Both the position numbers and the translations under genes were made by a program. From Thermohalobaculum sp039028795 (lineage in GTDB: Bacteria > Pseudomonadota > Alphaproteobacteria > Rhodobacterales > Rhodobacteraceae), in assembly GCA_039028795.1 (NCBI GenBank), contig JBCCHJ010000019.1, forward strand, positions 16,509 to 80,508: DNA of 64,000 nt. The letters run 5' to 3'. Below are positions 23,352 to 32,948 of this stretch, one piece after another. Each line of letters begins with the position of its first letter. The stretch's first letter is position 1. A model generated the notes under the pieces. That model saw nothing but the letters and a program-made list of their open reading frames with translations, was not told the DNA's origin and ran no database searches.

Positions 23352-24524
23352 TCATTCCATCTTCATCAAGGCACGCATGGCCGCAACGCCCAGCATCGGG
23401 CCGACGGCCATCAAGGCCAGAACCACCGGCCAACCGATCCAACCAGCAGCAATCGGCACCAACTGCACCGTGACAGCGGTCAGCAGGAACCCCAGCGCGT
23501 TCTGCAGTGTCATGATCGAGCCTGCCCTTTCAGGCGGGGCAGCGTCGGCCACCAATGACGAAAACAGGGCGGAATCCGGTATCACGGTGATGCCCCAAAG
23601 TATCAGGACAGCGATCATCAACCAGACGGGCCCACCATAGGCCAAAGCGGCGACGATCGCAAAAATGCCCGAGGAACTCAGCACCCATCCCGCGACCTTG
23701 GCCTTACCGGTGCGATCCGCCCACCGCCCCGCCGGGATACAAGCGAAACCGCCCAAGGCAATTGCCAGAAACGCGGTCAGCTTCGCCAAATCCCCGGGCG
23801 TCGCTTCCCCTGCCGCAGCGAAGGCCCCAGCGGCGATGACGCCAACCCAGGCCCACAGCGCATAAAGCTCCCACATATGGCCGATATAGCCCAGGATCGC
23901 GAAGCGGATCTTGCGGTCGGTCCAGGCCAGGGTGATCGCCGTGATATCCAGTCGCGGCGCCTTGGCGTGATATGGCCCCAGGCTGATCAACAGCAGCATC
24001 AGGCCACCCGCAATCGCAGCCCCCGTCGACATCCAAATCGTCACCCGCCAATCAGCCCCCCCCAATAAAGCGATCAGGTGCGGAACGGCAGAGCCTAAGG
24101 TCAAAGCGCCGACCAACGCGCCAACCATCAACGCGCGATCTTCCTTTGCCCAACCCACGGCGATTTTCATGCCAACGGGGTAAACCCCGGCCAAGAACGC
24201 GCCGGTCAAGCCGCGCAAGATAACGGCCTCGATCCCGCCGATGGGGGCCACCAAAAGCAGTCCGTTGGCTGTGGCCGACAGAACGGCTGACGCTGCGAAG
24301 ACCACCCGCGGGTCGTACCGGTCTGCCAATCCCAAGGCGGCATAGATCAGGGCACCGATCCCGAAACCAACCTGCGTTGCCGTCGACAACCAGGCCAGGC
24401 GCGCGGTGGAAAGACCGGCCTCGGCGGACATCTCGGACAGTACTGCGGCTGATGAAAACCAAACCGCCAAGACAGCAATCTGGCTGAGGATCAGAATGGC
24501 GATGGACGGCTTCTTGGAGAGCAT
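23352..24524 (-). CDS. MFS transporter
   Basis: A 390-residue membrane protein with about 12 helices and major-facilitator signatures (GLADRYDPR after helix 2, GRWADRTGKAKVAG in the second half). The ATG at 24524 is used because the frame further upstream opens only with TTG. A cytoplasmic loop is short, as in small-molecule exporters and nitrate/cyanate-type carriers. It may be in one transcript with the following SDR gene. Substrate cannot be predicted. Confidence 0.8.
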   Translation of the reverse strand: MLSKKPSIAILILSQIAVLAVWFSSAAVLSEMSAEAGLSTARLAWLSTATQVGFGIGALIYAALGLADRYDPRVVFAASAVLSATANGLLLVAPIGGIEAVILRGLTGAFLAGVYPVGMKIAVGWAKEDRALMVGALVGALTLGSAVPHLIALLGGADWRVTIWMSTGAAIAGGLMLLLISLGPYHAKAPRLDITAITLAWTDRKIRFAILGYIGHMWELYALWAWVGVIAAGAFAAAGEATPGDLAKLTAFLAIALGGFACIPAGRWADRTGKAKVAGWVLSSSGIFAIVAALAYGGPVWLMIAVLILWGITVIPDSALFSSLVADAAPPERAGSIMTLQNALGFLLTAVTVQLVPIAAGWIGWPVVLALMAVGPMLGVAAMRALMKME

Positions 24525-24612
24525 GACCGCACACAAAAAGACAGCGCCCGAACGCGCTGCCCATCTTCGCTAGGGTATCCGACGCAGCCTGTCCAGCCGC
24601 GCCGCCCCAATG

Positions 24613-25785
24613 TTATGATGCGTGATCGTAGGCACGTTCTCCGTGGGCGCTGAGATCCAGGCCCGTCGTCTCGGCCTCTTCATCGACGCGCAGTGGGAAG
24701 ACCACCTTCGCGACGAAAACGCAGATCACGGTTACCACAACCGTAAAAGCGCCAACCGCGGCCAGGCCTGTAAGCTGTGGCCCGAAGGACGCATAACCAA
24801 GAATTGCAATCATTAGCGTGCCGAAAATTCCGCCAACGCCATGAACCGCAAACACATCCAGCGTGTCGTCGATCTTCATCATGTTCTTCACCACGCTGCA
24901 GGCTTCTTGGCAGAGGATGCCGGCGATACCACCAATGATAAGCGCCTCGACCGGACCGACCGACCCCGACGCCGGGGTGATCGAGGCCAGGCCCGCAATT
25001 GTCCCGGTCACCAGACCAACCATCGACGCTTTGCCGTGCTTGATCCGCTCCCACATAGCCCAGGTCAAAGAGGCTGCAGCTGCGGACAAATGCGTAACCA
25101 ACAAAGTCATCGCAGCTGCCCCGTTGGCCGCCAATTGCGAGCCCGCATTGAATCCGAACCATCCGACCCACAACATGCAGGCCCCGATCATCACCATGCC
25201 GGGATTATGCGGCGGTTTCGATTTGTCCTTCCGCGCGCCCAGCATGAAGGCAATCACTAACGCCGCGATACCTGCTGTTTCGTGCACCACGATGCCGCCC
25301 GCCAAATCGGTCGTGCCAAGGTCCAACAACCAGCCGCCCGAGGCCCAGACCCAGTGAACCACCGGCGCATAGCAAAGCAGCATCCAAAGCGACGAGAACA
25401 GCAGGACGAAACCGAACCCGATGCGTTCCACATATGCCCCGACAATCAGCGCCGGGGTGATGATAGCGAAGGTCATCTGGAAGGCGACAAACAGGATCTC
25501 GGGCAACGTACCGCTTAACGCGTCCGCATCGATGCCCGACAGGAACATCTTGCCCAACCCGCCCCAATAGGCATTCATCGCGCCTCCATCGCCAAAGGCG
25601 ATAGAATAGCCAGCAACCACCCAAAGCACCGACATCAAGCACGCGATTGCGATGCACTGCATCAAGACGCTCAGCACATTTCGGGCGCGCACCAATCCGC
25701 CATAGAAAAGCGCCAGCCCCGGCAATGTCATGAAAAGGACCAACGCAGTCGCCACGATGATCCATGCGGTATCCGCACCGTTCAT
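24613..25785 (-). CDS. amtB: Ammonium transporter
   Basis: A 390-residue Amt/MEP/Rh channel with 11 predicted helices and N-out topology. The pore twin histidines are in GGIVVHETAGIAAL and VFAVHGVGGIFG, and the signature region WVGWFGFNAGSQL is intact. The C-terminal tail (VDEEAETTGLDLSAHGERAYDHAS) has the GxDxxxHGExAY consensus that contacts GlnK. Unlike most amtB genes it has no glnK upstream within view, so control by PII must come from a gene elsewhere. There is no signal-peptide extension. Confidence 0.93.
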   Translation of the reverse strand: MNGADTAWIIVATALVLFMTLPGLALFYGGLVRARNVLSVLMQCIAIACLMSVLWVVAGYSIAFGDGGAMNAYWGGLGKMFLSGIDADALSGTLPEILFVAFQMTFAIITPALIVGAYVERIGFGFVLLFSSLWMLLCYAPVVHWVWASGGWLLDLGTTDLAGGIVVHETAGIAALVIAFMLGARKDKSKPPHNPGMVMIGACMLWVGWFGFNAGSQLAANGAAAMTLLVTHLSAAAASLTWAMWERIKHGKASMVGLVTGTIAGLASITPASGSVGPVEALIIGGIAGILCQEACSVVKNMMKIDDTLDVFAVHGVGGIFGTLMIAILGYASFGPQLTGLAAVGAFTVVVTVICVFVAKVVFPLRVDEEAETTGLDLSAHGERAYDHAS

Positions 25786-26154
25786 TTGGTATCCCCATCT
25801 TCTTATTCGCGGGTCTTACGCCCGTCGGGCGCGGACCCTGCTGTCGAACTGGGGCAGGACACAAACGTTAAGGTGCAGACTAGAGGCAGTTTTTCCGAAC
25901 TTGGCTAATAATTAGTCATCTGCTTGAAATTCTGCCTTTCGCCTACGCAAGAATGTGGCAACCGAGGACATATCAGCGGACGTCGGTGGGGAGGACCGGT
26001 TTCCCGGAACAGATCGACATTGACATGTGGTTATGGAACTTGCCGCGGACTATTCGGGATGATTTGGTCAGCTACATCGCCCACCGGAAGTCCTGGCGCG
26101 TCGGCTCAATTCATTTGAACCGTCCAAGGTCGAATTGACATGAAAGCATGTCTC
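25786..26154. other. Intergenic region upstream of amtB
   Basis: About 370 bp between amtB and yihA. It should hold the amtB promoter. Short plus-strand frames (for example 25953-26138, about 61 codons) lack a convincing ribosome site or recognisable domain. No RNA structure stands out. Confidence 0.4.
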
Positions 26155-26814
26155 CTATGCCGCCAACAGAGCGCCGACCGTTGCCCTGAGTTCTGGGATG
26201 CCTTGGCCGGTTTCCGAGGATGTTGTCAGGATCTGAGGAAATGCTGTCGGGTGCTTTTGTAGTGCCCCATGCACCTGCGTCAGGGTCTCGTCCATCTGGC
26301 CTTTTTTCAGTTTATCCACCTTGGTCAATACTGTCAGAAAAACGACTGCTGCGCGATCGAGTAAAGCCATGTATTCGTGATCGACCTCTTTGACGCCGTG
26401 CCGTGCATCGATCAATAGGATCGCCCGGGCCAGCGTCACCCGCCCGGCCAGATAGGCCCGGATCAATTCCTGCCATTTTGCCACCTTGTCCTTAGGTGCC
26501 TGGGCGAAGCCATATCCAGGCAGGTCCACCAGATATCCGGTCTGGCCGAGGGCGAAGAAGTTGATCTCTTGCGTTCGCCCAGGTGTGTTTGAAGCCCGCG
26601 CAAGCGCTTTACGGCCGGTCATCGCGTTGATCAGGCTGGACTTGCCGACATTCGACCGTCCGGCGAAGCAAACCTCTGACCGGTCAGCGTCCGGTAATCC
26701 GGACATTGCGACGACCCCTTTTACAAAGTCGCAAGGCCCGGCAAAAAGCTTACGCCCGGCTTCCAAAGAAGCTCGCTCAATCTCTGGATCCACCTTGAAG
26801 ATCAGGTCAGGCAT
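26155..26814 (-). CDS. yihA: Ribosome biogenesis GTPase YihA/YsxC (EngB)
   Basis: A 219-residue TRAFAC-class GTPase that helps assemble the large ribosomal subunit. G1 is GRSNVGKSS, G2 the NTPGRTQ region, G3 DLPGYGFA, G4 TKVDKLKKG, and G5 TSSETG. The ATG at 26814 is preferred to the TTG one codon upstream. It follows yidC and a MOSC gene, the usual order in Rhodobacterales. Confidence 0.95.
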   Translation of the reverse strand: MPDLIFKVDPEIERASLEAGRKLFAGPCDFVKGVVAMSGLPDADRSEVCFAGRSNVGKSSLINAMTGRKALARASNTPGRTQEINFFALGQTGYLVDLPGYGFAQAPKDKVAKWQELIRAYLAGRVTLARAILLIDARHGVKEVDHEYMALLDRAAVVFLTVLTKVDKLKKGQMDETLTQVHGALQKHPTAFPQILTTSSETGQGIPELRATVGALLAA

Positions 26815-26876
26815 CAATGCCCCTCGCTAGCCCTCCCAAAGAGGGGACAGGCCATGCATGGCCGGAATGGCGTGCA

Positions 26877-27641
26877 TCAGACCAGGCGGGCCGTGTCACC
26901 GCATTTGATAGGGCCACCGCGTACGACCTGAGCGTAGACGCCGAAGTCCATATGATTCTGGGTTTCCTGCAACAGCGCGGGCAGTTGTGTGTCCCGGACC
27001 CCCGTCATCGGATTGGCATTGGTGGCACTGCACCTTTTGTCCCTGGCGATGATCCGAAACCGGGCCGCGCCGATTTCAACGTCATTGCCGACCCAGTCGA
27101 GTTCTGACCAGGCCGCTGGTCCTTCCAGCCACAGGTTCATGCGAAACCGGATGTGCTCCAGACTTTGGCCCGCGTGTTGTTCCAGTGCGCGTAGCGAATT
27201 GCCAGTGGCGATGGATATATGCGTGTCCTCGAAATCTGTGTATCGCACCCCGAGCGCATCGCAGAACTGAAACGGTCCTTGCGAGGGCGTGCCTTCGGTC
27301 AAAGGTGCAAGCCAGTCCATCAGGCGGGCCTGGTCGTCTTTGTGCGAGGGCCGTGCCGAAATTTCTCCTTGATCTGGATGGCGCAACGTCATGACGCCCG
27401 CCGTTTCATCAAAGGTGCATGTTATCTGCGCCAGCCGAGGCACCTGGGTCTGATTGACCACATTCCGTGACCCACTGATAAAGCCTGGCGCTGCCGGGTC
27501 CCATTCTGCTTTGGCATGGACGATGGCCCACTCACGGTCCCAGGGGATTCCCCCGCCTGTTTCCAGCATCACCTGATCCAATGATTCTTCGCCAAGCGAC
27601 TTCACAGGGTGGCGGTAGATGTTGGTCAGCGACCAGGTCAT
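26877..27641 (-). CDS. MOSC domain-containing protein
   Basis: A 254-residue protein with an N-terminal beta-barrel region (IYRHPVKSLGEES) and a C-terminal MOSC domain. The conserved cysteine is in RDKRCSATNANPMTG, the position that carries sulfur or contacts molybdenum cofactor in MOSC and mARC proteins. The start overlaps the yidC stop by 4 bp. It may act in molybdenum-cofactor-dependent chemistry, but the substrate is unknown. Confidence 0.87.
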   Translation of the reverse strand: MTWSLTNIYRHPVKSLGEESLDQVMLETGGGIPWDREWAIVHAKAEWDPAAPGFISGSRNVVNQTQVPRLAQITCTFDETAGVMTLRHPDQGEISARPSHKDDQARLMDWLAPLTEGTPSQGPFQFCDALGVRYTDFEDTHISIATGNSLRALEQHAGQSLEHIRFRMNLWLEGPAAWSELDWVGNDVEIGAARFRIIARDKRCSATNANPMTGVRDTQLPALLQETQNHMDFGVYAQVVRGGPIKCGDTARLV

Positions 27642-29446
27642 TTCTTCTGCTCGGCCGCGGGTTCTCGTTTCTTGAAACTGGCCATGATGTTGCCGAATAT
27701 ATCAGGTTTTACCCCCTGGCTTCGCATGATCAGATATTGTTGGATGAAGGTGATCGTGTTGTTGGCCACCCAGTAAATCACCAGTCCGCTGGCAAAGGTG
27801 CCCAGCATGAACATGAAGACCCAGGGCATCCAGGCGAAGATTGCGGCCTGGGTTGGATCTGTGGGGGCCGGGTTCAGCTTTTGCTGCAACCACATCGTTA
27901 TGCCCATCAGGATCGGGTAGACGCCAATCGAGAACAGGTAGAAAAAGCTTTCTGGCCCCGGCGTTGCCCACGGCAGCAGGCCGAAGAGATTCAGGAACGA
28001 CGTCGGATCTGGCGCTGATAAATCGGTGATCCAGCCAACGAACGGTGCATGCCGCATTTCGATCGTAACGAACAGCACCTTATAGAGGCTGAAGAAGATC
28101 GGGATCTGCAGAAGAATTGGCAAACAGCCCGAGGCCGGATTCACCTTTTCCTTCTTATAGAGCGACATCATTTCCTGCTGCATCTTCTGGCGGTCGTCAC
28201 CGACGCGCTCTTTGATCTTCTCCATTTCCGGCTGCAGCTTCTTCATCTTGGACATGGAGACATATGACTTCCATGCCAGCGGGAAGAGGATAGTCTTGAT
28301 GATCAGAGTCAATCCGATGATGGCGAAGCCCATGTTGCCGATAATGCCCTGCACCCAGGCCAGCAATTGGAAAATCGGCTTGGTCAGGAAATAGAACCAG
28401 CCCCAGTCGATCGCATCAACAAAGTCTATGATGCCCAGTTCGTCCTGATAACCCTTTAATGTGTAGAACTCCTTTGCTCCTGCGAAGAACATGGTTTCTG
28501 AGGTAGATGTTGCGCCTGGTGCCGTTGTGACCACCTTTTGGCGCATTTGAGCTTGAAACTCCGGGCGGGGACCTCGGTTGAACACGCGATAGTATCCGTC
28601 AAATCCAGTGCCAGCCGGAGCGATCAGACTGGTCATCCAATATTTGTCAGTGAAGCCGAGCCAACCGTTCTCAGTAACGGGAACACCCTGATATCTAGCC
28701 CCCGTGTCAGGATTTGGGGTGATGTCGATCAAATCATCGTAGTCAATTTCCAGCAGTTCTTCGTCCGCCTTGGCAATCGCGCCCTCGTGTAAAATCCAAA
28801 GCGCGGTTGAGGACTCACCTTCGTAGCGCGCAACTTTGGAGAACGGGGCCAGGCTGACGGGCTCGTCGGTTTGGTTTTCGACCGATTGGGTGACCGTAAA
28901 CAGGTACTTATCATCTTTGGCGATGGTGCGTCGGAAGATCAGGCCCTGACCATTGTCCCAGACCAAGGTGATCGGTGTCTCAGGTGTGAGGGCAGAGCCG
29001 CTCTCCAACTGCCAAGGTGTGTCTTCATCCGGCAGGGGTATAGGTTCCATGTCCCGGGTACGGCTCCAGCCGTAATCGATATAATATGGCGAAGGGGTGC
29101 CTTCTGGGTTCAGCAAAACAACCTTTTCCGATGGGTCGCCCAATTCGACATCGTATTTCAGCAGTTGCAGGTCATCCAAGCGCCCTCCCTTCAGGCGCAA
29201 TGAACCCTGAACAGAAGACGAAACAACCTCGATCCGCGCATCCGTGGTTATGGCCTCGTCACGGGTTTGGGCAACCGCCGCCGGCGTGGCAACCTCGGCA
29301 TCATCGGATGGCAACGGGATTTGTCCATTTTCGGTGGCGACGGTCTCAACAGGCGGCTCTGGCGGAAAAATCGCGTACCAGCCAAATACGACCAGCATCG
29401 AAAGCACTGCCGCCAGGATCAAATTCTTGGTTTCTTCGCCGCCCAT
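27638..29446 (-). CDS. yidC: Membrane protein insertase YidC
   Basis: A 602-residue inner-membrane insertase. It has an N-terminal membrane anchor (NLILAAVLSMLVVFGWYAIF), a large periplasmic domain (about residues 60-340), and five C-terminal helices starting near GWFYFLTKPIFQLL, with the positively charged cytoplasmic loop. The ATG at 29446 is chosen because GGAG sits 6 bases upstream; the frame extends 4 codons further only with TTG. It helps SecYEG substrates and small proteins enter the membrane. It is followed by MOSC and yihA, but is about 8 kb away from yidD-rnpA-rpmH. Confidence 0.96.
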   Translation of the reverse strand: MGGEETKNLILAAVLSMLVVFGWYAIFPPEPPVETVATENGQIPLPSDDAEVATPAAVAQTRDEAITTDARIEVVSSSVQGSLRLKGGRLDDLQLLKYDVELGDPSEKVVLLNPEGTPSPYYIDYGWSRTRDMEPIPLPDEDTPWQLESGSALTPETPITLVWDNGQGLIFRRTIAKDDKYLFTVTQSVENQTDEPVSLAPFSKVARYEGESSTALWILHEGAIAKADEELLEIDYDDLIDITPNPDTGARYQGVPVTENGWLGFTDKYWMTSLIAPAGTGFDGYYRVFNRGPRPEFQAQMRQKVVTTAPGATSTSETMFFAGAKEFYTLKGYQDELGIIDFVDAIDWGWFYFLTKPIFQLLAWVQGIIGNMGFAIIGLTLIIKTILFPLAWKSYVSMSKMKKLQPEMEKIKERVGDDRQKMQQEMMSLYKKEKVNPASGCLPILLQIPIFFSLYKVLFVTIEMRHAPFVGWITDLSAPDPTSFLNLFGLLPWATPGPESFFYLFSIGVYPILMGITMWLQQKLNPAPTDPTQAAIFAWMPWVFMFMLGTFASGLVIYWVANNTITFIQQYLIMRSQGVKPDIFGNIMASFKKREPAAEQKK

Positions 29447-29647
29447 CGGTCGCTCCAAACCCCTTACGCACCCGAGGCTGGGTTCAAGCCGTCCCAGAGC
29501 CTCAGGTCAAGGATTTTCCTGTCGCGGCCCCTAATCGGTGCAAAGGATAAAACACACGCAGAAGTTGATAATTCACCGAATGCGCAACGGAATTCTAAGG
29601 AAGTTGGTGTCTCTTTCTTTGAATTCAATCCTACTGAGAGGTGGATC

Positions 29648-30142
29648 ATGCTTCGCGCACTTTTCGCAACTATTTTGTTTGCCGCAACCGCTGTACAGGC
29701 CATGGAACCGATCGATGTTAAAAAAACCCGATTTGCCAAAGCGGAGCTGACTGTGACGGCCGATGGTGAAGATCAAAGCTTCACCCCAGCCGAGCTAGAG
29801 CAGTTAGGAACCTACGCTATGACGACATACACCCCCTGGCGCGAGAGCCCAGCGGAGTTTGTTGGTGTGCGCCTGACGGATTTGCTGTCCGCGACAGGTT
29901 TGGAAGATGTCTCTGCAATACGTGTGGTTGCAGAAAATGACTATGCCATCACTATGGAGCGGGATGTCTGGACCAATCATGACCTGTTGATCGCCACCCG
30001 GGTCGATGGACGCGGCCACACGCGCCGGGCGCGCGGTCCGATCCAGTTTGTCTTCAACATGAGCCAGGATCCCGTGACCGGTGACGAAGACTTCCAGAGC
30101 AATTGGGTTTGGATGGCCGCGCGGATCGAACCGGTCGAATAA
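29648..30142 (+). CDS. Exported molybdopterin-oxidoreductase-like small protein
   Basis: A 164-residue protein with a signal peptide (MLRALFATILFAATAVQA|ME). The mature part resembles a single reduced oxidoreductase molybdopterin-binding domain: FTPAELEQLG, a VGVRLTDLL segment, RVVAENDYAI, and a C-terminal FVFNMSQDP...NWVWMAARIEPV. No cofactor-binding cysteine is present, so it may be a sensory or binding relic of that fold. It ends 33 bp before a GGDEF-EAL gene, a pairing that suggests it supplies a periplasmic signal. GAGAGGTGG precedes the ATG. Confidence 0.6.
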   Translation: MLRALFATILFAATAVQAMEPIDVKKTRFAKAELTVTADGEDQSFTPAELEQLGTYAMTTYTPWRESPAEFVGVRLTDLLSATGLEDVSAIRVVAENDYAITMERDVWTNHDLLIATRVDGRGHTRRARGPIQFVFNMSQDPVTGDEDFQSNWVWMAARIEPVE

Positions 30143-30175
30143 TCCCGCTGCCTGAAGAAATCCGGACTCGCCGTC

Positions 30176-32155
30176 GTGCAGCATAGATTCGCCAGTCTGA
30201 CGTTTGTTCTGATCGTTGGGATCGTGCTGATCTCGCTGATCGGCGGTTCCTTTATTTTGTTGCAATACCGGGCGCTTAGCGACCAGGAGGGTGCCAGCAA
30301 GGAAGTTGCGCGTATGCGCAACGGCGTCGTCGCCATTCTGGATGTCGTCCGCACGCGTGATGCGTTGCAGGAGGTCGCAGCAGCAGGCACATTAGAGGGC
30401 GCTGCAGGCGATGAATTGTTCGAATCGGTTGATTATCTTTTTGTCCGCGCGGACACACTGCGCCAAGCCTTGGGTGAACAGCCCGATGAGGGCGGCCAAG
30501 ACTTATTGGCCCGATTGGACAAGCTTATAACAGGCGTCGACGATGTGGTGAATGGCAGTTTTGCAGACTTCCAAAACAAGCAAATCGACCTGGCCCAAGC
30601 CACCCAAAGGGCGATTGGTGCGATATCCAACTTCTATGACGATCAAAAACAGCGTCACGTCACCGCAGTTGTACGGCAGGAAAAGCTGTTGCAGCGACTG
30701 GTTATGACAACAATTGGTCTAATTCTTGTCTTCGTCGCAATTTCCACGGTTGCGATACTGTTGTGGCGGTCGGAAAAAATGGCCAGGATTCGGAGGCATG
30801 AAGCAGAGATCCGTGCCCACCGGCTGGCCTATTTCGATCCTCTAACCGAACTGCCGAACCGTGCCTGCTTTATGGAGCAGGCGCCATTGACCCTGGCAGA
30901 GAACGATGGGCCCGCGCTGTTCCTAATCGATTTGGACGAATTCAAAGGGATCAATGACACCTATGGACATCACATCGGCGACAGACTGCTGAACCTTACG
31001 GCACAACGATGCCAGGAGATCTTTCGGTCCGAGAACGGCCTTGTCGCAAGATTGGGCGGGGACGAGTTTGCGGCGATCATGCCATCATGCGAAGGCGCGG
31101 GATGCCTGATGGAATTCTCTGCCCGGCTGATCGAAACACTGTCTGAGGCAATTCAGCACGAAGGTATAGAAGTCCATCCCCGCGCATCAGTTGGCATTGC
31201 GACGCCCAGCCAGCTGGACGGCGAGTTACCGCCAACCTTGTCGACCATGATGCGCGCGGCAGACTATGCGCTTTACAAAGCAAAAGCAGAGGGTCGTGGA
31301 ACCAGCCGAATCTATGATGCGGACATGGCGGACGCTTTGGCCAGGCGGAGGGAAATGAAGCTTGCAATGCCCCACGCCCTGGACCGGGGAGAATTCTTCT
31401 TGGAATTCCAACCACAGGTTCACATTCAGACCGGGGAATTGCACGGGTTCGAAGCTCTGGTCCGGTGGCGCCGCGATGGGGCCATCGTACCACCTGGCAT
31501 GTTCATCGAAGTTGCAGAAGAGGACGGCTTCATCACGCGCCTGGACCAATGGGTGTTTTGCCACGCTCTAAAAGAAGCGCGGGTCTGGAACCAAGTGTCA
31601 GCGAATTCCATTAGTGTTAGCGTTAACCTGTCGGCCAGGAATTTCCGCACACCAGACATTGTCGATCAAATCGCACAGGCGATTGGTGGCTCTGGCGTAC
31701 CGGCCGAGCTGATTACATTGGAAATCACGGAGTCCGTGTTGATCGACGACTGGGATTCAACCCTCGCGATCCTTCAGCGGCTGTCGCAGATTGGCGTTAA
31801 GATTGCGTTGGACGATTTTGGAACCGGATATTCCAGTCTGTCCTATCTGAGGCGTTTGAATGTCGATGAGGTCAAGATCGATCGTGCTTTCGTAATCGAC
31901 ATTGAAACATCGGATCGAACCCGGATGATGCTGGATGCGCTTGTGGATATCGTCGGCAGTATGAGCATGCAACTGACCATCGAAGGCATCGAAACTGAAG
32001 GGCAGGCCCGGATTCTGAGCGATCTAGGCGGCCATGTCGGCCAAGGCTTCCTATTTTCACGCCCGGTAGATCGACGGGAATCACTCCATATTATTAATCA
32101 GGGACCACACTTTTGGACCAGAGGTCCCAAACAGAGGTTATCGCTCTCTGCCTAG
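30176..32155 (+). CDS. GGDEF-EAL cyclic-di-GMP protein with periplasmic sensor
   Basis: A 659-residue inner-membrane protein. A first helix (residues about 8-30) and a second (about 180-200) flank a periplasmic four-helix-type sensor region; GGDEF and EAL domains follow. The cyclase motif GGDEF is intact (near residue 294), and the EAL motif FEALVRW (near 426) plus LDDFGTGYSSL and later QGFLFSRP are intact. The RxxD inhibitory site is absent (RSEN at that position). It could both make and degrade c-di-GMP. The start is GTG at 30176, close behind an exported small protein that may be its partner. Confidence 0.88.
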   Translation: MQHRFASLTFVLIVGIVLISLIGGSFILLQYRALSDQEGASKEVARMRNGVVAILDVVRTRDALQEVAAAGTLEGAAGDELFESVDYLFVRADTLRQALGEQPDEGGQDLLARLDKLITGVDDVVNGSFADFQNKQIDLAQATQRAIGAISNFYDDQKQRHVTAVVRQEKLLQRLVMTTIGLILVFVAISTVAILLWRSEKMARIRRHEAEIRAHRLAYFDPLTELPNRACFMEQAPLTLAENDGPALFLIDLDEFKGINDTYGHHIGDRLLNLTAQRCQEIFRSENGLVARLGGDEFAAIMPSCEGAGCLMEFSARLIETLSEAIQHEGIEVHPRASVGIATPSQLDGELPPTLSTMMRAADYALYKAKAEGRGTSRIYDADMADALARRREMKLAMPHALDRGEFFLEFQPQVHIQTGELHGFEALVRWRRDGAIVPPGMFIEVAEEDGFITRLDQWVFCHALKEARVWNQVSANSISVSVNLSARNFRTPDIVDQIAQAIGGSGVPAELITLEITESVLIDDWDSTLAILQRLSQIGVKIALDDFGTGYSSLSYLRRLNVDEVKIDRAFVIDIETSDRTRMMLDALVDIVGSMSMQLTIEGIETEGQARILSDLGGHVGQGFLFSRPVDRRESLHIINQGPHFWTRGPKQRLSLSA

Positions 32156-32167
32156 AGTACCTGATCG

Positions 32168-32929
32168 TCACTGCGAGACGCATGCTCCTTTGTCCGGCTC
32201 AAGCTCGTTAATCGTCACTGAATAATCCTGCCCGATGACGCCGGACAAAAACCGGTTTGTGTCACGTCCGCCAAACGCCATCGAGATGACGTTCCCCTCG
32301 ATCAGATAGGTGCCGAAAGATTCCGAGTATGTGGTGTCGGCTATCATAGAGTTTTCATCCCATTGCCGCCACTTCACACTATGGTCTTGATAGAATTCAA
32401 ACGCGTTTTCTTGCCAGCCGAAATTCGGCACATATCCGATCTTTGGGCATTTGACATATCCTTGAACGGCTTCGCCAACGTCGTGACCCAGCAGCCAGCA
32501 ATAGATCGAGGTTGTCTCGAAAGCCAACAGCATCCCATTGGTCGCCTCGGTCCGGTTCGTTGTCTCGCTGAATTGATAGCTTGGCACCGATAGGCTGAAC
32601 TGGGACCCGTCATATTTGTAATTACCGGTGGCGCTTTCCCCGGTTTGCGGATCGTTCAGATAGGCCTTCCCTGCGGTATCCGTGCGCAACATGATGCGGG
32701 ACTGATCCGGTGCCTGGCAGAGAAAGAGATGGTTCATCACGCCTTGAGGCGGTGGTTGAGGTGCCTCTGGTATCGGATTTGTTTGCGGAATTGTTGGACT
32801 GCCCGGCGTCGTTTTAGGCGTTGATGAACCCGGGAAGGTCAAGATGCCGTCTGCAGCAAGGACTGAGCTGCCCGTCCAGGCAAAAACGCTACCCAGAACC
32901 AGAAACGAGAATCGGATCAGGTACCGCAC
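32168..32929 (-). CDS. Exported protein of unknown function
   Basis: About 253 residues from a GTG at 32929; a longer frame would overlap ttcA. A signal peptide (RYLIRFSFLVLGSVFAWTG...VLA) is followed by a proline/threonine-rich linker (about residues 35-65) and a beta-rich domain with three or four cysteines (LFLCQ, IYCWLL, VKCPK, GACVSQ). No family is recognised. It lies 19 bp downstream of ttcA and convergent with the GGDEF-EAL gene. Confidence 0.6.
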   Translation of the reverse strand: MRYLIRFSFLVLGSVFAWTGSSVLAADGILTFPGSSTPKTTPGSPTIPQTNPIPEAPQPPPQGVMNHLFLCQAPDQSRIMLRTDTAGKAYLNDPQTGESATGNYKYDGSQFSLSVPSYQFSETTNRTEATNGMLLAFETTSIYCWLLGHDVGEAVQGYVKCPKIGYVPNFGWQENAFEFYQDHSVKWRQWDENSMIADTTYSESFGTYLIEGNVISMAFGGRDTNRFLSGVIGQDYSVTINELEPDKGACVSQ

Positions 32930-32948
32930 ACTCTTGCCATCGGGCTGC

